A stretch of DNA of 64,000 nt from assembly GCF_900112675.1 (NCBI RefSeq), contig NZ_FOMQ01000008.1, positions 144,316 through 208,315 of the forward strand, read 5' to 3'. Position numbers and translations under genes: made by a program. Every line of letters starts with the position of its first letter. Within the stretch, counting starts at the first letter, position 1. Source of the DNA: Paracidovorax konjaci. GTDB lineage: Bacteria; Pseudomonadota; Gammaproteobacteria; Burkholderiales; Burkholderiaceae_C. Positions 1 through 10,390 of the stretch are shown in pieces. The notes below the pieces were generated by a model. It was not told the DNA's origin, searched no databases, and saw nothing but the letters and a program-made list of their open reading frames with translations.

Positions 1-729
1 GCCCTCGGCGCATTGCGCCAGCACCTGGCCCCAGGGCTCCACCACCATGCTGTGGCCCCAGGTGCGCCGTCCGTTCTCGTGCACGCCTCCCTGGGCCGGC
101 GCGATCACATAGGCCAGGTTCTCCACCGCGCGGGCGCGCAGCAGCACCTCCCAATGCGCCTGGCCCGTGGTGTGGGTGAAGGCGCTGGGCACCAGCAGGA
201 CGTCCGCGCCCGCGCGGGCATGGGCCCGGTACAGCTCCGGAAAGCGCAGGTCGTAGCACACCGACAGGCCCACGCGCCAGGCGGAGCCGTCGCGCGCGGC
301 CATGCCGAAGCGCACGGGCGTGCTGCCGGCCTCGATCACCGCGGCCTCGTCGAAACGCTCGCGGCCGTTGTCGAAGCGGAACAGGTGGATCTTGTCGTAG
401 CGCGCCACGCACTCACCGGCCGGGGAGAAGACCAGCGTGGTGTTGCGCACGTGGCGGTCGCTGCCGCACCGCAGCGGCAGCGTTCCGCCCACGATCCACA
501 GCCCCAGATCGCGCGCGGCCCCGGCGAGGAAATCCTGGATGGCGCCCTCGCCCAGCGCTTCGCGCAGCGCGAGCTTGTCGGTGTCGCGCGCGCCCATGGC
601 GCAGAAGTACTCGGGCAGCGCGGCCAGCTCCACGCCCTGCGCGGCAGCCTCTTCCAGCAGCCGGCGGGCCTGCTGGAGGTTGTCCTGCACCTGCAGGCCG
701 GAAACCATCTGCAACGCGGCGGCTTTCAT
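1..729 (-). CDS. carbon-nitrogen hydrolase (nitrilase superfamily), 3' end outside window
   Basis: Amidase/nitrilase-type hydrolase that cleaves C-N bonds in small amides; the exact substrate is unknown. The nitrilase triad is visible: Glu in AALPEYF (about residue 40), Lys in ARYDKIHLF, and Cys in GLSVCYDLRFPELYR. The order and spacing fit the Nit/omega-amidase branch (usually about 270 residues). The 243 codons present cover most of the protein; the C-terminus runs off the left edge. The start ATG (729-727) shares one base with the TGA of the upstream yhdP (731-729), so the two are translationally coupled in one operon. This yhdP-nitrilase order is common in beta-proteobacteria (from memory). 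Function beyond the superfamily is inferred. Confidence 0.9.
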   Translation of the reverse strand, partial: MKAAALQMVSGLQVQDNLQQARRLLEEAAAQGVELAALPEYFCAMGARDTDKLALREALGEGAIQDFLAGAARDLGLWIVGGTLPLRCGSDRHVRNTTLVFSPAGECVARYDKIHLFRFDNGRERFDEAAVIEAGSTPVRFGMAARDGSAWRVGLSVCYDLRFPELYRAHARAGADVLLVPSAFTHTTGQAHWEVLLRARAVENLAYVIAPAQGGVHENGRRTWGHSMVVEPWGQVLAQCAEG

Positions 730-3700
730 CATGAATCGTTCTCCTCGGTGCCGCGGGCGGCGGGCACCTTGCGGTTGGAGGCCGCAGGGGCGGCCGGGCT
801 GGCCGCTTCCTCGGCGGGGGATGGGGCGGTGGCGGGCGCGGCATCCGCCGGACCGGAGCCGAGCCGGCGGCGCGGCACGCGCGCGATGCGCGGATCGGCC
901 CAGGTGCCGTCGATGCGGAACTCCTGCGTCGCCGCCTGGATGAGCGGGCCGCGCAGGAACACCTGCGCCAGGAAGCTGCCGAGCCCCACCACCGGGTTGA
1001 TCGCCGTCGCGACCAGCGAAGCCGTCATCGCGTTGATCTCGGGCACCACCACCACGTGCAGGTTCTGCGTCTCGCGGTCGAGGTCGGCGCTGCCCTCCAT
1101 CAGGACCGCGGCGTTCACGCCCTTCATCTGCAGGTTGTTGGTGAGGGCCACGCCTTCGTCGATGCGCACGTCGCCGCGCACGAAGTCGAACGCGAAACCC
1201 TCGCTGAACACATCGCGGAAATCGAGCGTGAGCCGGCGCGGCAGCGATTGCAGGCTCAGCACGCTCAGCAGCTTGGCCAGGCCCGGATCGGCCTTGAGGA
1301 ATTGGCCGGACTCCACATTGACGTTCACCTGGCCCGTCATGGATCGGTAGTCGGGGCTCAGCGGCGCACCCATCCAGGCCACCTGCCCCTCCATGCGGCC
1401 CTTGCCGCGGCGCACGACACCGTCCATGCCGAACCGCGCCAGCAGGTCTCCCGAATCGCGGATGTCGAGCCGGAAATTCATCACTGTGCGGCGCCGGGCG
1501 TCCGATGCGCCGCCGCCGCCCATCACCCAATTGCCGCTCGACGAGAACGTGGCCTCGGGCACCGAAAAATTGAGCTTGGACAGGCGCCATTCGCGCTGTG
1601 CGCCGTCGCCGCCGCGGTTCTGCGCCTCGATCTCGACCCGGCCCAGGCGGCGCCCGCGCAGCTCGAAATCCTGCACCACGATGTCCAGGGCCGGCAACGC
1701 GGCATCGGCCTGCCGGCCGTCCAGCAGCGATTCCTCGACCTCCTGCGCCTCGCTCTGCGGCACCGAGAGCCGCGAGAGACGGGCGAAAACCCGGCCGCCC
1801 GCGCCGTCTTCGGGGTGGTATTCCACGTAGCCGCCGAGTTCGCGCGCCTCCAGGTTGGCGCGCCAGCTGGCGCCTTCGCGCGATCCGCCGGCCACGACGT
1901 CGTGCAGCGTGCGGCCGTGCAGCACGAGCGTCTGCGCGCGGGCGGCCAGGACCGTGGGCAGGAACTCCTGGGCGCCGCCTGCCGGCATACGGACCTTCGC
2001 GGCCTCCGGCGCGGGGGCCGGAGCACCGTCCGCGGAAGCCCCGGCCCCCGGCGGAGGTGCAGCCGCCGCGAAGGCGCTGTGCCAGGCATCCACGTCCAGA
2101 TGGGCCGTGCGCACGTTGGCCGACACCCCGTGCTCGGGCATGGCCGCCGCCTCGCCCGGCGCGAGCCCGATGGCGATGGCGCCGCGCACCACGCGCGGCT
2201 GGGGCGTGGTGCGTTCGATCACATAGGTGGCGGAACCGACACCGCCCACCTCGACGGCCAACTGCTCGCGCAGCGGAGGCACCGTACCGCCGGGCGTGGC
2301 CGGGCTGCGAGCCGCCGCCAGCGATTCGCGGGTGAGCTGCGATTCGTAGCGCACCGGCATCGCCGCCTCCGCCGCCTTGCCCAGCGGGGCAGGCAGCGAA
2401 AGTGCCATGCCCTGCAGGTTGGTGGTCACCAGCACTTCGGGAACGCCGCGGCGCACCCCCAGGGTCAGCGCATAGGCCGCGCTTCCCGCGGCGTGGCTGG
2501 CCAGTTCGGGAACGCCGGGCCACTGCGTGGCCTGCCGCAATCCCTCCGCCGTGGCCACGCCCTGACCGCGCACCAGCACGGTGGCCTCCTGCGCGCCGCC
2601 CGCGGCTTGGCGCATCCCGCCTTCGAGCCGGAGATCGCCGCCCAGCGCGCGTCCCTGCACGCCGGCCAGCGTGAAGCCGGTATCGCTGAACTGCACGGCG
2701 CCGCGCGCACGGGCGATGAGCGGCACGTCGGGGGTGATGCGCACATCGTTGCCCGAGAGCGCGACACTGCCCTGCACCTTGGACTGGTCGATGTGGCTGA
2801 TCGGCAGGCTGAGGGCGAGCTGCAGCTCCGCGTTGCCGGTGCCGGTCGTCTCGTCCAGCGCATGCGACGTGAGGCGCGAGAGCGGCGAGCCCGCCATGAA
2901 GGCGAGCATGTCGGCGAGCGGCCCCTGCGCCTGGGCGTTCACGCCCACGACGCTGTGCGCCAGGTCGGGAATGCGCGCCTCCACCTTGGCCACGCGCAGC
3001 CGCGGCGATCCGGCGAAGCTGCCGGTAGCGCCGCGCACCGCCATGCTGGAGCGGTCGAACACCAGTTCGCCGGCCAGTTGCGTGAGCGCGGGCCACACGG
3101 GGTCGCCCGTGTGCTGCAGGCCCGGCGGCACGTAGGCATAGGTCACATCCTTCACCTTGGCGGCGATGTGGAACTCGCCCTGTCCCGGGTGGTTGAAGGG
3201 GATGTCGTGCAGGTCGCCCTTGACACGGAACTGCACGCCCGACGCGGTGCCGGCCGTCACGGCGTCGCGCACGTAGTGCCGCGTGTCGGCGGGGATGGAC
3301 AGCGGCAGGTAGCGGTGCACGCGCGTGCCGTCGGCGCGGTGCAGCGTTCCGGCCAGGTCCAGCACGCCGGGATAGCGGGACCGGCCGGACGACGGTTTCG
3401 GATTGCCCGTGGCCCACGTGATCCTGGCCTCGCCCTGCGCATCGGCGTTGGCGAACTGCAGGTCGGGCACCTGCACGGCCACGCGCTCGCCCTCGCGCTG
3501 CCAGCGCACGTTGGCCGAGAGCCGGTCCACGGGCACCGTGGCTTCCTCGAACACCTCGGGCAGCACCAGCGCACCGTTCTCGATCGCCAGCGATGCCTTG
3601 CCGCCCGCCTGCGTGAGTTCGAAATCCACTGCCGCACCCCGCACACCCGGCACGCCGGCAGGCCGGTCGCCCCCGCCGTCGGCCAATGCCAGGCCCGCGA

Positions 3701-4973
3701 CACGGCCCCGGGCCTGGTACTGGCAGGGCGCTTCGAGCGGGCCGCGCCAGCTCGCCTGCACCTCTTCCACGGTGCCGCGCGGACCGAAGCGCGCCAGCGC
3801 AGAATGCAGCGCATCGCCCAGCGGCAGGCGGCTGGCGATCTGCGCCAGCGCCGCCAGGTCGAGCCGGTCCGCGCGCAACTCGCCCTGAGCACGCTCCGGG
3901 GCCGCGGGGTCTTTGCCGGCCTGGCGCACCATGGCGTTGCCACCCGGCCAGCGCAGGCCGTCGCGCGTGAGGAACTGCAGCCCTTCGGTGCGGGCCTCGA
4001 AGCCGCCTTCCAGCCACCGGCCGCCCACGCGCCCCGCCACCGAAGCGAGCGCGAGAGGCTCCAGCCCCGCGCCCAGCGTGGCGTCCACGTCGGCGAGCGC
4101 CACGTCCGCGGTGCCGCCGGACACCTCGCCGCGGCGCACGTCGATCCAGGCGCGCAGGGCGCCGCGGCCCTGCGCCACCTCGATGCCGTCGATGTCCGCA
4201 TGCTGGCGCAGGCGCGAGACATCCACACGCGCGAACTGCGCGAACAGCTGGCCGCTCCACTGCTTCCACGCACCGCCATGGGTGGTCAGAAGCGGTTGCC
4301 GGAACTGGCCCATGAGCGTGAAGCGGTCGCCCCAGGCGGCGGGCGGCGTGGCATCGAGGCGCATGGCATGGCGCCAGCCCCGGTTGCGCAGCACGATGTC
4401 CACCCCCGACAGCTCCAGCGGCGGCGCGCCGCGCTGCGCATCGGTCCAGCGCACCGTGCCCCCGCGCAGCGCGACCTCGCCCTGGGAGAAAAGCCAGTCG
4501 CCCATGGCGCTGCCCTCGCCCGGGCCCACGTCGCTGTGCACCGGGACGCCGCCCACGATCAGGCGGCCATCGGCCTCGCGGCGCACATCCAGTTCGGGGC
4601 GTTCTATGTAGAGCTGCTCGAATCCCAGGCGCAGCGCCGACCTCGGCGAGAGCGCGGCCACCACGCGCGGCAGGCGCAGCGCCTCGCGGCCCTGCGGATC
4701 GAGCAGGGCCACGTCGAGCAGCTCGATGGTGGGCACCAGTCCTTCGGAGCGCGCGGACAGCGCGCCGATGCGCACGGGTATCCCCAAAGCCTGCGTGGCA
4801 TGGGCTTCCAGCTGCGGACGCCACTCTCCGATTCGCGGCACAATCCAGCCGTGGAGCACCCCCCAGGCCACGGTCACCAGCAGCCAGAAGGCGAGCAGCA
4901 ACCCCAGTGACCACCGCGCAAGGCCCGCCATGCATCGAAGCAGGCGGGAGGGGTGCGGTGTCGTCTCAATCAT
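729..4973 (-). CDS. yhdP: YhdP family envelope protein (AsmA-like, DUF3971)
   Basis: A 1414-residue AsmA-like protein. The family is thought to help move phospholipid from inner to outer membrane and to support the permeability barrier. One N-terminal membrane anchor is seen at about residues 17-45 (WSLGLLLAFWLLVTVAWGVL), with a long beta-rich periplasmic body behind it. The length is usual for YhdP (about 1270-1400). The C-terminal tail is Ala/Pro-rich and looks disordered. It starts divergently from glnE, leaving about 100 bp for both promoters, and overlaps the downstream nitrilase by one base. The large ORFs on the opposite strand are high-GC shadows. Family assignment is firm; the transport role comes from enterobacterial work. 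Confidence 0.9.
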   Translation of the reverse strand: MIETTPHPSRLLRCMAGLARWSLGLLLAFWLLVTVAWGVLHGWIVPRIGEWRPQLEAHATQALGIPVRIGALSARSEGLVPTIELLDVALLDPQGREALRLPRVVAALSPRSALRLGFEQLYIERPELDVRREADGRLIVGGVPVHSDVGPGEGSAMGDWLFSQGEVALRGGTVRWTDAQRGAPPLELSGVDIVLRNRGWRHAMRLDATPPAAWGDRFTLMGQFRQPLLTTHGGAWKQWSGQLFAQFARVDVSRLRQHADIDGIEVAQGRGALRAWIDVRRGEVSGGTADVALADVDATLGAGLEPLALASVAGRVGGRWLEGGFEARTEGLQFLTRDGLRWPGGNAMVRQAGKDPAAPERAQGELRADRLDLAALAQIASRLPLGDALHSALARFGPRGTVEEVQASWRGPLEAPCQYQARGRVAGLALADGGGDRPAGVPGVRGAAVDFELTQAGGKASLAIENGALVLPEVFEEATVPVDRLSANVRWQREGERVAVQVPDLQFANADAQGEARITWATGNPKPSSGRSRYPGVLDLAGTLHRADGTRVHRYLPLSIPADTRHYVRDAVTAGTASGVQFRVKGDLHDIPFNHPGQGEFHIAAKVKDVTYAYVPPGLQHTGDPVWPALTQLAGELVFDRSSMAVRGATGSFAGSPRLRVAKVEARIPDLAHSVVGVNAQAQGPLADMLAFMAGSPLSRLTSHALDETTGTGNAELQLALSLPISHIDQSKVQGSVALSGNDVRITPDVPLIARARGAVQFSDTGFTLAGVQGRALGGDLRLEGGMRQAAGGAQEATVLVRGQGVATAEGLRQATQWPGVPELASHAAGSAAYALTLGVRRGVPEVLVTTNLQGMALSLPAPLGKAAEAAMPVRYESQLTRESLAAARSPATPGGTVPPLREQLAVEVGGVGSATYVIERTTPQPRVVRGAIAIGLAPGEAAAMPEHGVSANVRTAHLDVDAWHSAFAAAAPPPGAGASADGAPAPAPEAAKVRMPAGGAQEFLPTVLAARAQTLVLHGRTLHDVVAGGSREGASWRANLEARELGGYVEYHPEDGAGGRVFARLSRLSVPQSEAQEVEESLLDGRQADAALPALDIVVQDFELRGRRLGRVEIEAQNRGGDGAQREWRLSKLNFSVPEATFSSSGNWVMGGGGASDARRRTVMNFRLDIRDSGDLLARFGMDGVVRRGKGRMEGQVAWMGAPLSPDYRSMTGQVNVNVESGQFLKADPGLAKLLSVLSLQSLPRRLTLDFRDVFSEGFAFDFVRGDVRIDEGVALTNNLQMKGVNAAVLMEGSADLDRETQNLHVVVVPEINAMTASLVATAINPVVGLGSFLAQVFLRGPLIQAATQEFRIDGTWADPRIARVPRRRLGSGPADAAPATAPSPAEEAASPAAPAASNRKVPAARGTEENDS

Positions 4974-5075
4974 GGGTGGGCTTGGATGTGGCAGGAATTA
5001 TGACCCGCGCCCGCTGTGCGGGTTCAGCCCCAAAGGGTGTCGGTATGTACGCTTTCAGAGCCTCTTCCTTGCCTT

Positions 5076-7826
5076 ATGTCCGCAACTTCCGCTGACCCGG
5101 GCGCGCTCCCGGCCGATGCCGGCGGCGCCTCCCACTCCCGATTCCACCAGCGGCTGCTGCGCCGCTACGCATCCGAGCTGCCCCTGCTGCCGCCCGGCGC
5201 GCCCACGCGGCAGACCATGGCCGAGGCGCTGCCGGCCCTGCGCGCGCTCGGGCACGACACCGGCGCGGCCCTGCGCGTGCTGCGGCAGCTCGTCATGGAG
5301 CGCCTCGTGCGGCTGGACTGCGAGGACGGCGCCCCGCTCGCCGACATCACCCGCGCCACCACCGAACTGGCCGAACTGGCGCTGGACGAGGCCCTGCGCC
5401 ATGCCCGCCAGGAACTCGACGCCCGCCACGGCGCCCCGGTCGGCCCGGAGGGCGAGCCCGTGGCGCTCTGGATCGTGGGCATGGGCAAGCTCGGCGCGCG
5501 CGAACTCAACGTCTCCAGCGACATCGACGTCATCTATGTCTATGAGCACGACGGCGAGACCGCGGGGATCGAGGGCGGCCGCGGCCGGCTCTCGCACCAG
5601 GAATACTTCGGCCGCGCCGTGAAGGCCGTCCACGCGCTGGTGGGCGAGACCACCGAGCACGGCTTCGTCTTCCGCATGGACCTGGCCCTGCGGCCCAACG
5701 GCAACTCGGGCCCGCCCGCCCTCTCGCTCGCGGCGCTGGAGGAATACCTGCAGGTGCAGGGGCGCGAGTGGGAGCGTTTCGCCTGGCTCAAGAGCCGCAT
5801 CGTCGCGCCGCGCGACGGCCTTTCGCACCCGGCGGTGCAGGGCCTGCGCGCCGTGGTGCTGCCGTTCGTTTTCCGCCGCTACCTCGACTACAGCGTGTTC
5901 GACTCGCTGCGCTCGCTGCACCGACAGATCCGCGACCACGCGGCCAAGCGCAGCGCCGGCCACCCGGAGCGGGCCAACGACGTGAAGCTCTCGCGCGGCG
6001 GCATCCGCGAGATCGAATTCATCGTGCAGCTGCTGCAGGTGGTGCGCGGCGGGCAGTTCCCCGAGCTGCGCTGCCGCCCCACGCTGGAGGCCCTGCAGCG
6101 CCTCGCGCGCGCCGGGCTCATGCCGCAGGAAACCGCCGATGCGCTGGCCGAGGCCTACACCTTCCTGCGCCGCGTGGAGCACCGCATCCAGTACCTGGAC
6201 GACCAGCAGACCCACGTGCTGCCCACGCGCGACGACGACCTCGCCTGGATCGCCGCCACGCTGGGCATGGGCTGCTGCGCCTTCCTGCACCAGCTCGATG
6301 CGCACCGGGAGTTGGTCGCGCAGGAGTTCGACACGCTGCTGGGCGGCCCCGGAAAGCGCCAGTGCAGCGGCGGCGGTTGCGGCGGCCCGCGCGCGCAGTC
6401 CGCGCCCGTGCCCGAACTCGACACGCTGCTGGAGCAACTGCCCCCGAAGGTGCGCGAGCGCGTGGCCGAGTGGCGGGACCACCCGCGCGTGGCCGCGCTG
6501 CGCGACGAGGCACGCGCGCGGCTCTTCCGACTGGTTCAGCGCACGGCGCGCTGGCTGGGCGAGGGCCGCGTGAACGAAGACGCCGCCGTGCGCCTCGTCG
6601 CCTGGCTGGAGCCGCTGCTGCGCCGCGAGAGTTACCTGGCGCTGCTGCTGGAGCGGCCCTCGGTGCACGAGCACCTCATGCACCTGCTGGGCGCCGCGCA
6701 GTGGCCGGCGCGCTACATGCTGCAGCACCCCGGCGTGATCGACGAGCTGGCCGGCGACGCGCTGCTCTCCGAGCGCTTCGTGCCCGAGGATTTCGAGCGT
6801 GAACTCGGCCTGCGCATCGCCTCGCTGCGGTCCACGGGCGAGGACGACGACGAAGCCCTGCTCAACCTGCTGCGCCGCGCGCAGCACGCCGAGACCTTCC
6901 GCACCCTGGCGCGCGACGTGGAGCGCCGCATCACCGTCGAGCAGGTGGCCGACGATCTCTCCGCGCTGGCCGACAGCGTGCTGCGCGTGACCACCCAATG
7001 GTGCTGGGAGCGGCTGCGCAACCGGCACCGCGACATCCCGCAGTTCGGGATCATCGGCTACGGCAAGCTCGGCGGGAAGGAACTGGGCTACGGCAGCGAC
7101 CTGGACATCGTCTTCGTGTTCGACGACGACGACGACCGCGCGCCCGAGGCCTATTCCGCCTTCGCGCGCAAGCTCATCAACTGGCTCACGGTGAAGACCG
7201 GCGAGGGCGACCTCTACGAGATCGACACGGCGCTGCGGCCCAACGGCAGCTCGGGCCTGCTGGTCACGAGCTTCGACGCCTACGCCAACTACCAGCAGCG
7301 GCGCGGCAGCAACACCGCCTGGACCTGGGAGCACCAAGCCATGACGCGGGCGCGCTTCGTGATGGGCAGCGATGCGCTGCTCGAGCGCTTCGACGCCGTG
7401 CGCACGGCCGTCATCACCGCGCCGCGCGATCCCGCCGGCCTGCACGCGGAGATCGTCGCCATGCGCGAACGCGTGCGCGCCGCGCACCCGGTGCCGCCCG
7501 CGCAGTTCGACGTGAAGCACAGCGTCGGAGGCATGGTGGACGCGGAGTTCGCGGTGCAGTACCTCGTGCTCGCGCATTCGGGCGACCACCCGGGCCTGTG
7601 CGACAACCTCGGCAACATCGCCTTGCTGCAGCGCGCTGAGAGCGCCGGCCTGCTGCCGGCCGGCGTGGGATCGGCGGCGGCCACGGCCTACCGCGCGCTG
7701 CGGCAGGTGCAGCACCGTGCCCGGCTCAACGAGGAACCGACCCGCGTGGCGCCCGACGCGCTGCGCGCGGAGCGCGAAGCGGTGATGGCGCTGTGGCATG
7801 CCGTGTTCGGCGGTCCCGCGCCCTGA
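5076..7826 (+). CDS. glnE: bifunctional glutamine synthetase adenylyltransferase/deadenylylase
   Basis: Adenylylates and deadenylylates glutamine synthetase under PII (GlnB) control, so it sets nitrogen assimilation. Both nucleotidyltransferase halves are visible: N-terminal GMGKLGARELNVSSDIDV and C-terminal GYGKLGGKELGYGSDLDI, each with the metal-binding D-x-D. Its length of 916 residues is near the family norm of about 920-950. ATG 5076 (MSATSADP) was chosen over the in-frame GTG at 5016, because the extra 20 residues are not family-like and crowd the yhdP promoter region. A run of five Asp follows the second catalytic motif and is encoded by repeated GAC triplets. No partner gene is adjacent. 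Confidence 0.95.
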   Translation: MSATSADPGALPADAGGASHSRFHQRLLRRYASELPLLPPGAPTRQTMAEALPALRALGHDTGAALRVLRQLVMERLVRLDCEDGAPLADITRATTELAELALDEALRHARQELDARHGAPVGPEGEPVALWIVGMGKLGARELNVSSDIDVIYVYEHDGETAGIEGGRGRLSHQEYFGRAVKAVHALVGETTEHGFVFRMDLALRPNGNSGPPALSLAALEEYLQVQGREWERFAWLKSRIVAPRDGLSHPAVQGLRAVVLPFVFRRYLDYSVFDSLRSLHRQIRDHAAKRSAGHPERANDVKLSRGGIREIEFIVQLLQVVRGGQFPELRCRPTLEALQRLARAGLMPQETADALAEAYTFLRRVEHRIQYLDDQQTHVLPTRDDDLAWIAATLGMGCCAFLHQLDAHRELVAQEFDTLLGGPGKRQCSGGGCGGPRAQSAPVPELDTLLEQLPPKVRERVAEWRDHPRVAALRDEARARLFRLVQRTARWLGEGRVNEDAAVRLVAWLEPLLRRESYLALLLERPSVHEHLMHLLGAAQWPARYMLQHPGVIDELAGDALLSERFVPEDFERELGLRIASLRSTGEDDDEALLNLLRRAQHAETFRTLARDVERRITVEQVADDLSALADSVLRVTTQWCWERLRNRHRDIPQFGIIGYGKLGGKELGYGSDLDIVFVFDDDDDRAPEAYSAFARKLINWLTVKTGEGDLYEIDTALRPNGSSGLLVTSFDAYANYQQRRGSNTAWTWEHQAMTRARFVMGSDALLERFDAVRTAVITAPRDPAGLHAEIVAMRERVRAAHPVPPAQFDVKHSVGGMVDAEFAVQYLVLAHSGDHPGLCDNLGNIALLQRAESAGLLPAGVGSAAATAYRALRQVQHRARLNEEPTRVAPDALRAEREAVMALWHAVFGGPAP

Positions 7827-7902
7827 AAGCGGCACGGCCCCGGGCACAGACCGGGAGCCCGCGCCCGCGGAGCAGCGACTGGCTTCAGGTCAAAACGGCC
7901 CC

Positions 7903-7950
7903 ATGCCGCTGGATTTATTGAATAGTTTGCTACATATTTAATAGCAGATC
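7903..7950. repeat. dispersed palindromic repeat, copy 1
   Basis: Intergenic copy between convergent glnE and the chemoreceptor. It has the family flank ATGCCGCTGG, then TTGAATAGTTTGCTA and TTTAATAGCAGAT. The hairpin is weaker than in copies 5 and 6. Other copies are at 19882, 33411, 34371, 54773, 58901 and 62221. Confidence 0.75.
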
Positions 7951-7986
7951 GGCGCAGGCGCTTCCAGCCCCCGCGCCGACCCCGAC

Positions 7987-9828
7987 TCAGAACGTTTCCC
8001 AATCGTCGTCCTGCCCGGCTGCCCGGGCCTTGGCGGGGGCAGGTGCCGCTGCCGGCGCCAGCGCCGGGGCGCCCGCTTTGCGGGGCGCTGCCGCCTTGGC
8101 CGGAGCCGGCGCTGGCCGGGGAGCCCCTGCGGCGCCCCCGGCGGGGCGGGCCGGCACGGCCCGGTTCAAGGCCACAGCCGGGGCCGGGGCCGGAGCCCGT
8201 GGTGCCTGCGGAGCGACGGGCCGCAGGGCCGCGGCGGGCAGGGGAGCCGCTGAGTGGGCAGCGACAGCGGCGTCGCCCGCCGCCACGCGGAACTGCGCCA
8301 CGGCCGACTGCAGCCGGCGGGTCTGGTCTTCCAGCGACGACGCGGCCGCCGCGGCCTGCTCCACCAGCGCCGCGTTCTGCTGCGTGGCCTGGTCCATCTG
8401 CACCACGGCCTGGTTCACCTGGTCGATGCCCGAAGACTGCTCGCGCGATGCCTCCGAGATCTCTCCCATGATGTCGGTCACCCGCTCCACCGAGGCGACG
8501 ATCTCCTGCATCGTGGCCCCCGCGCGCTCCACCTGCGATGCGCCCGTGCCCACCTTGCCGACGGAATCCGCGATCAGCGCCTTGATCTCCTTGGCGGCCT
8601 CGGCGCTGCGCTGCGCCAGCGCCCGCACTTCGCCCGCCACCACCGCGAAGCCCTTGCCCTGCTCGCCCGCCCGCGCGGCCTCCACGGCGGCGTTCAGCGC
8701 CAGGATGTTGGTCTGGAAGGCGATGCCGTCGATCACGTTGACGATGTCGGCGATCTTGCGCGAACTCTCCGAGATCGCCTGCATCGTCACCACCACCTCG
8801 TCCACGGCCGATCCGCCGCGCCGCGCCACTTCCATGCTGCCGGAGGCGAGCTGGCTGGCCAGCCGGGCGTTGTCGGCGTTGTGCTTCACGGTGGACGACA
8901 GCTCTTCCATGCTGGCGGCCGTCTCCTCCAGGGAAGCGGCCTGCTGCTCGGTGCGGCCGCTCAGGTCGGCATTGCCGCCGGCGATTTCCTGTGCGCCGGT
9001 GCGGATTTCCTCCACGCCCTGGCGCACCTGCGTGACCATGCGCACGAGCCCCTCCTGCATGGCCCGCGCGGCCTGGAGCATGCGGCCGATCTCGTTGTCC
9101 GAGCGCACCTCGATGCGCGACGTGAGGTCGCCCTGCGCCACGCGCTCCAGCAGCCCGCCCGCCTCGTCGAGCGGCACGAGCACCTGCCGGCGGATGAACA
9201 GCCAGCAGCCGGCGGCCAGCAGCAGGCCGCTCACGATCAGGAAGGCCGCAATCGCCTGGGACGTGCCCTGCAGGCGCACGGTGTCTTCGCGCAGGTTCTG
9301 GCCGCGCTGCTGCGCCGCCTTGAACAGCTGCTGCATCAGCCCGTCCATTTCGGCCAGCAGCCGGTTGCGCTGGTCCACGATCTCCTTGCCGCTGTACTCC
9401 GCCTCGTTGCCGGAGGCCAGGCCCGCGCTGCCGCGGCGCACCAGCACGTCATAGGACTTGAAGGCCGCGAGCACCGAATCGGCCAGGGCCCGGTCTTCGG
9501 CATCGACCTCTTGCGAGACGGACTGCAGGATCTGCGCCGCATCCTGCATCGCATTGTCGGCCCGGTCCGTCTGGCTGCGGATGCTGGCGGGCGCGTCGCC
9601 GCGCAGCATGTTGCGGTGGCCCACCGCCAGCGCGACGCGGTTGTCCCACATGCGGATCTCCGCCTGCTTGAGCGCCAGCATCTCGCGGGAGAACCGCGCC
9701 TGGACTTCCGACGCCGCCACGCCGGACCGGGTGCCGATCCAGCCCCCTGCGACCGCGACGAGCAGCGCCACGGTGAAAAACGCGAGGACCAGGAACAGAC
9801 CCGTCCTGATCGAAAAACTGCGAAACAT
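7987..9828 (-). CDS. methyl-accepting chemotaxis protein with CheR-docking tail
   Basis: Membrane chemoreceptor that signals to CheA/CheW. Seen in order: a first TM helix at about residues 9-33 ([17 protein letters not shown]), a roughly 150-residue helical periplasmic sensor, a second TM at about 190-215, a HAMP domain, and a cytoplasmic signalling domain with the conserved hairpin tip ([20 protein letters not shown]). The C-terminus is a long Ala/Pro linker ending in DDDWETF. This matches the xWxxF pentapeptide that tethers the methyltransferase CheR, so the receptor should be a methylation-assisting one. The ligand cannot be told. The gene stands alone, with a 560-bp gap upstream to the NRPS. 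Confidence 0.93.
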   Translation of the reverse strand: MFRSFSIRTGLFLVLAFFTVALLVAVAGGWIGTRSGVAASEVQARFSREMLALKQAEIRMWDNRVALAVGHRNMLRGDAPASIRSQTDRADNAMQDAAQILQSVSQEVDAEDRALADSVLAAFKSYDVLVRRGSAGLASGNEAEYSGKEIVDQRNRLLAEMDGLMQQLFKAAQQRGQNLREDTVRLQGTSQAIAAFLIVSGLLLAAGCWLFIRRQVLVPLDEAGGLLERVAQGDLTSRIEVRSDNEIGRMLQAARAMQEGLVRMVTQVRQGVEEIRTGAQEIAGGNADLSGRTEQQAASLEETAASMEELSSTVKHNADNARLASQLASGSMEVARRGGSAVDEVVVTMQAISESSRKIADIVNVIDGIAFQTNILALNAAVEAARAGEQGKGFAVVAGEVRALAQRSAEAAKEIKALIADSVGKVGTGASQVERAGATMQEIVASVERVTDIMGEISEASREQSSGIDQVNQAVVQMDQATQQNAALVEQAAAAASSLEDQTRRLQSAVAQFRVAAGDAAVAAHSAAPLPAAALRPVAPQAPRAPAPAPAVALNRAVPARPAGGAAGAPRPAPAPAKAAAPRKAGAPALAPAAAPAPAKARAAGQDDDWETF

Positions 9829-10390
9829 CGGAACTCCTTGTCAACCGCGACGCGCGGCCCAATTGCAACAAATTCTGCCAACAAGCCCGGCCTTGGCGGG
9901 CACGCGTTTATCCCAGGGAGGCCAAACCGTTGCATTCCTGCCCCAATGCCGCGCAGCGCCCATGTCCGGCGCCACTCGCCGGACGGATGCGCAGGCGCTG
10001 TTCGTTCCAAAGGGCATCAATAAATTCTTACCAAGCATTGACTTGCCAAATCATTCACAAAATTTATAGGTCCGCCCTTCTTATTCGGGCCATAAATTTT
10101 TGCGCATTGATATAGATCAACCTTTTGGCACGATACGCCCAAGCGACAAAAGATTACAAGATCGCGCTGCCCATCGCCCGCTCGAGACGGCGGATCGCTA
10201 GCGAAAAAGAGCACCCCAGGTGCCGTTTCATCCAGAGAGGGAGGGCACTCGTGCCTCATCACGGCCATTCAGCGCCATCGACACCCTGCGCCCCGCCAGG
10301 GCGCAGATCAGCGGTTGCGCGCCCCCCACCGGCGGGGCATGCCGGCAAGTCTCGCCACCCCTCGTTTTCATGAACCGAACGGAGCAGTCC
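9829..10390. other. long divergent intergenic region before the NRPS
   Basis: About 560 bp without a convincing gene. The central part (about 10030-10140) is much richer in A/T than its surroundings and holds the FNR-type box listed separately. The 270 bp between that box and the NRPS start would be a long leader if transcription begins near the box. The upstream part must carry the promoter of the chemoreceptor on the other strand. Short ORFs here show no recognisable motif. Confidence 0.6.
10107..10120. promoter_or_regulatory. FNR/Anr-type binding site
   Basis: TTGATATAGATCAA matches the TTGAT-N4-ATCAA consensus of FNR/Anr regulators in all ten defined positions. It sits in an A/T-rich stretch about 270 bp before the NRPS and 280 bp before the oppositely oriented chemoreceptor, so either could be the target. 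Binding itself is inferred. Confidence 0.6.

Noticed and set aside
1056..4910. 1284-residue plus-strand frame opposite yhdP
   Set aside because: Opposite-strand shadow of a well-supported gene; composition is His/Arg/Gly-rich and no domain is seen.
5016..5075. Upstream GTG start for glnE
   Set aside because: The extra 20 residues are not family-like, and ATG 5076 gives a normal N-terminus.
10126..10140. TGGCACG as a sigma-54 promoter before the NRPS
   Set aside because: At the required distance the -12 element reads CC instead of GC, so the promoter pattern fails.
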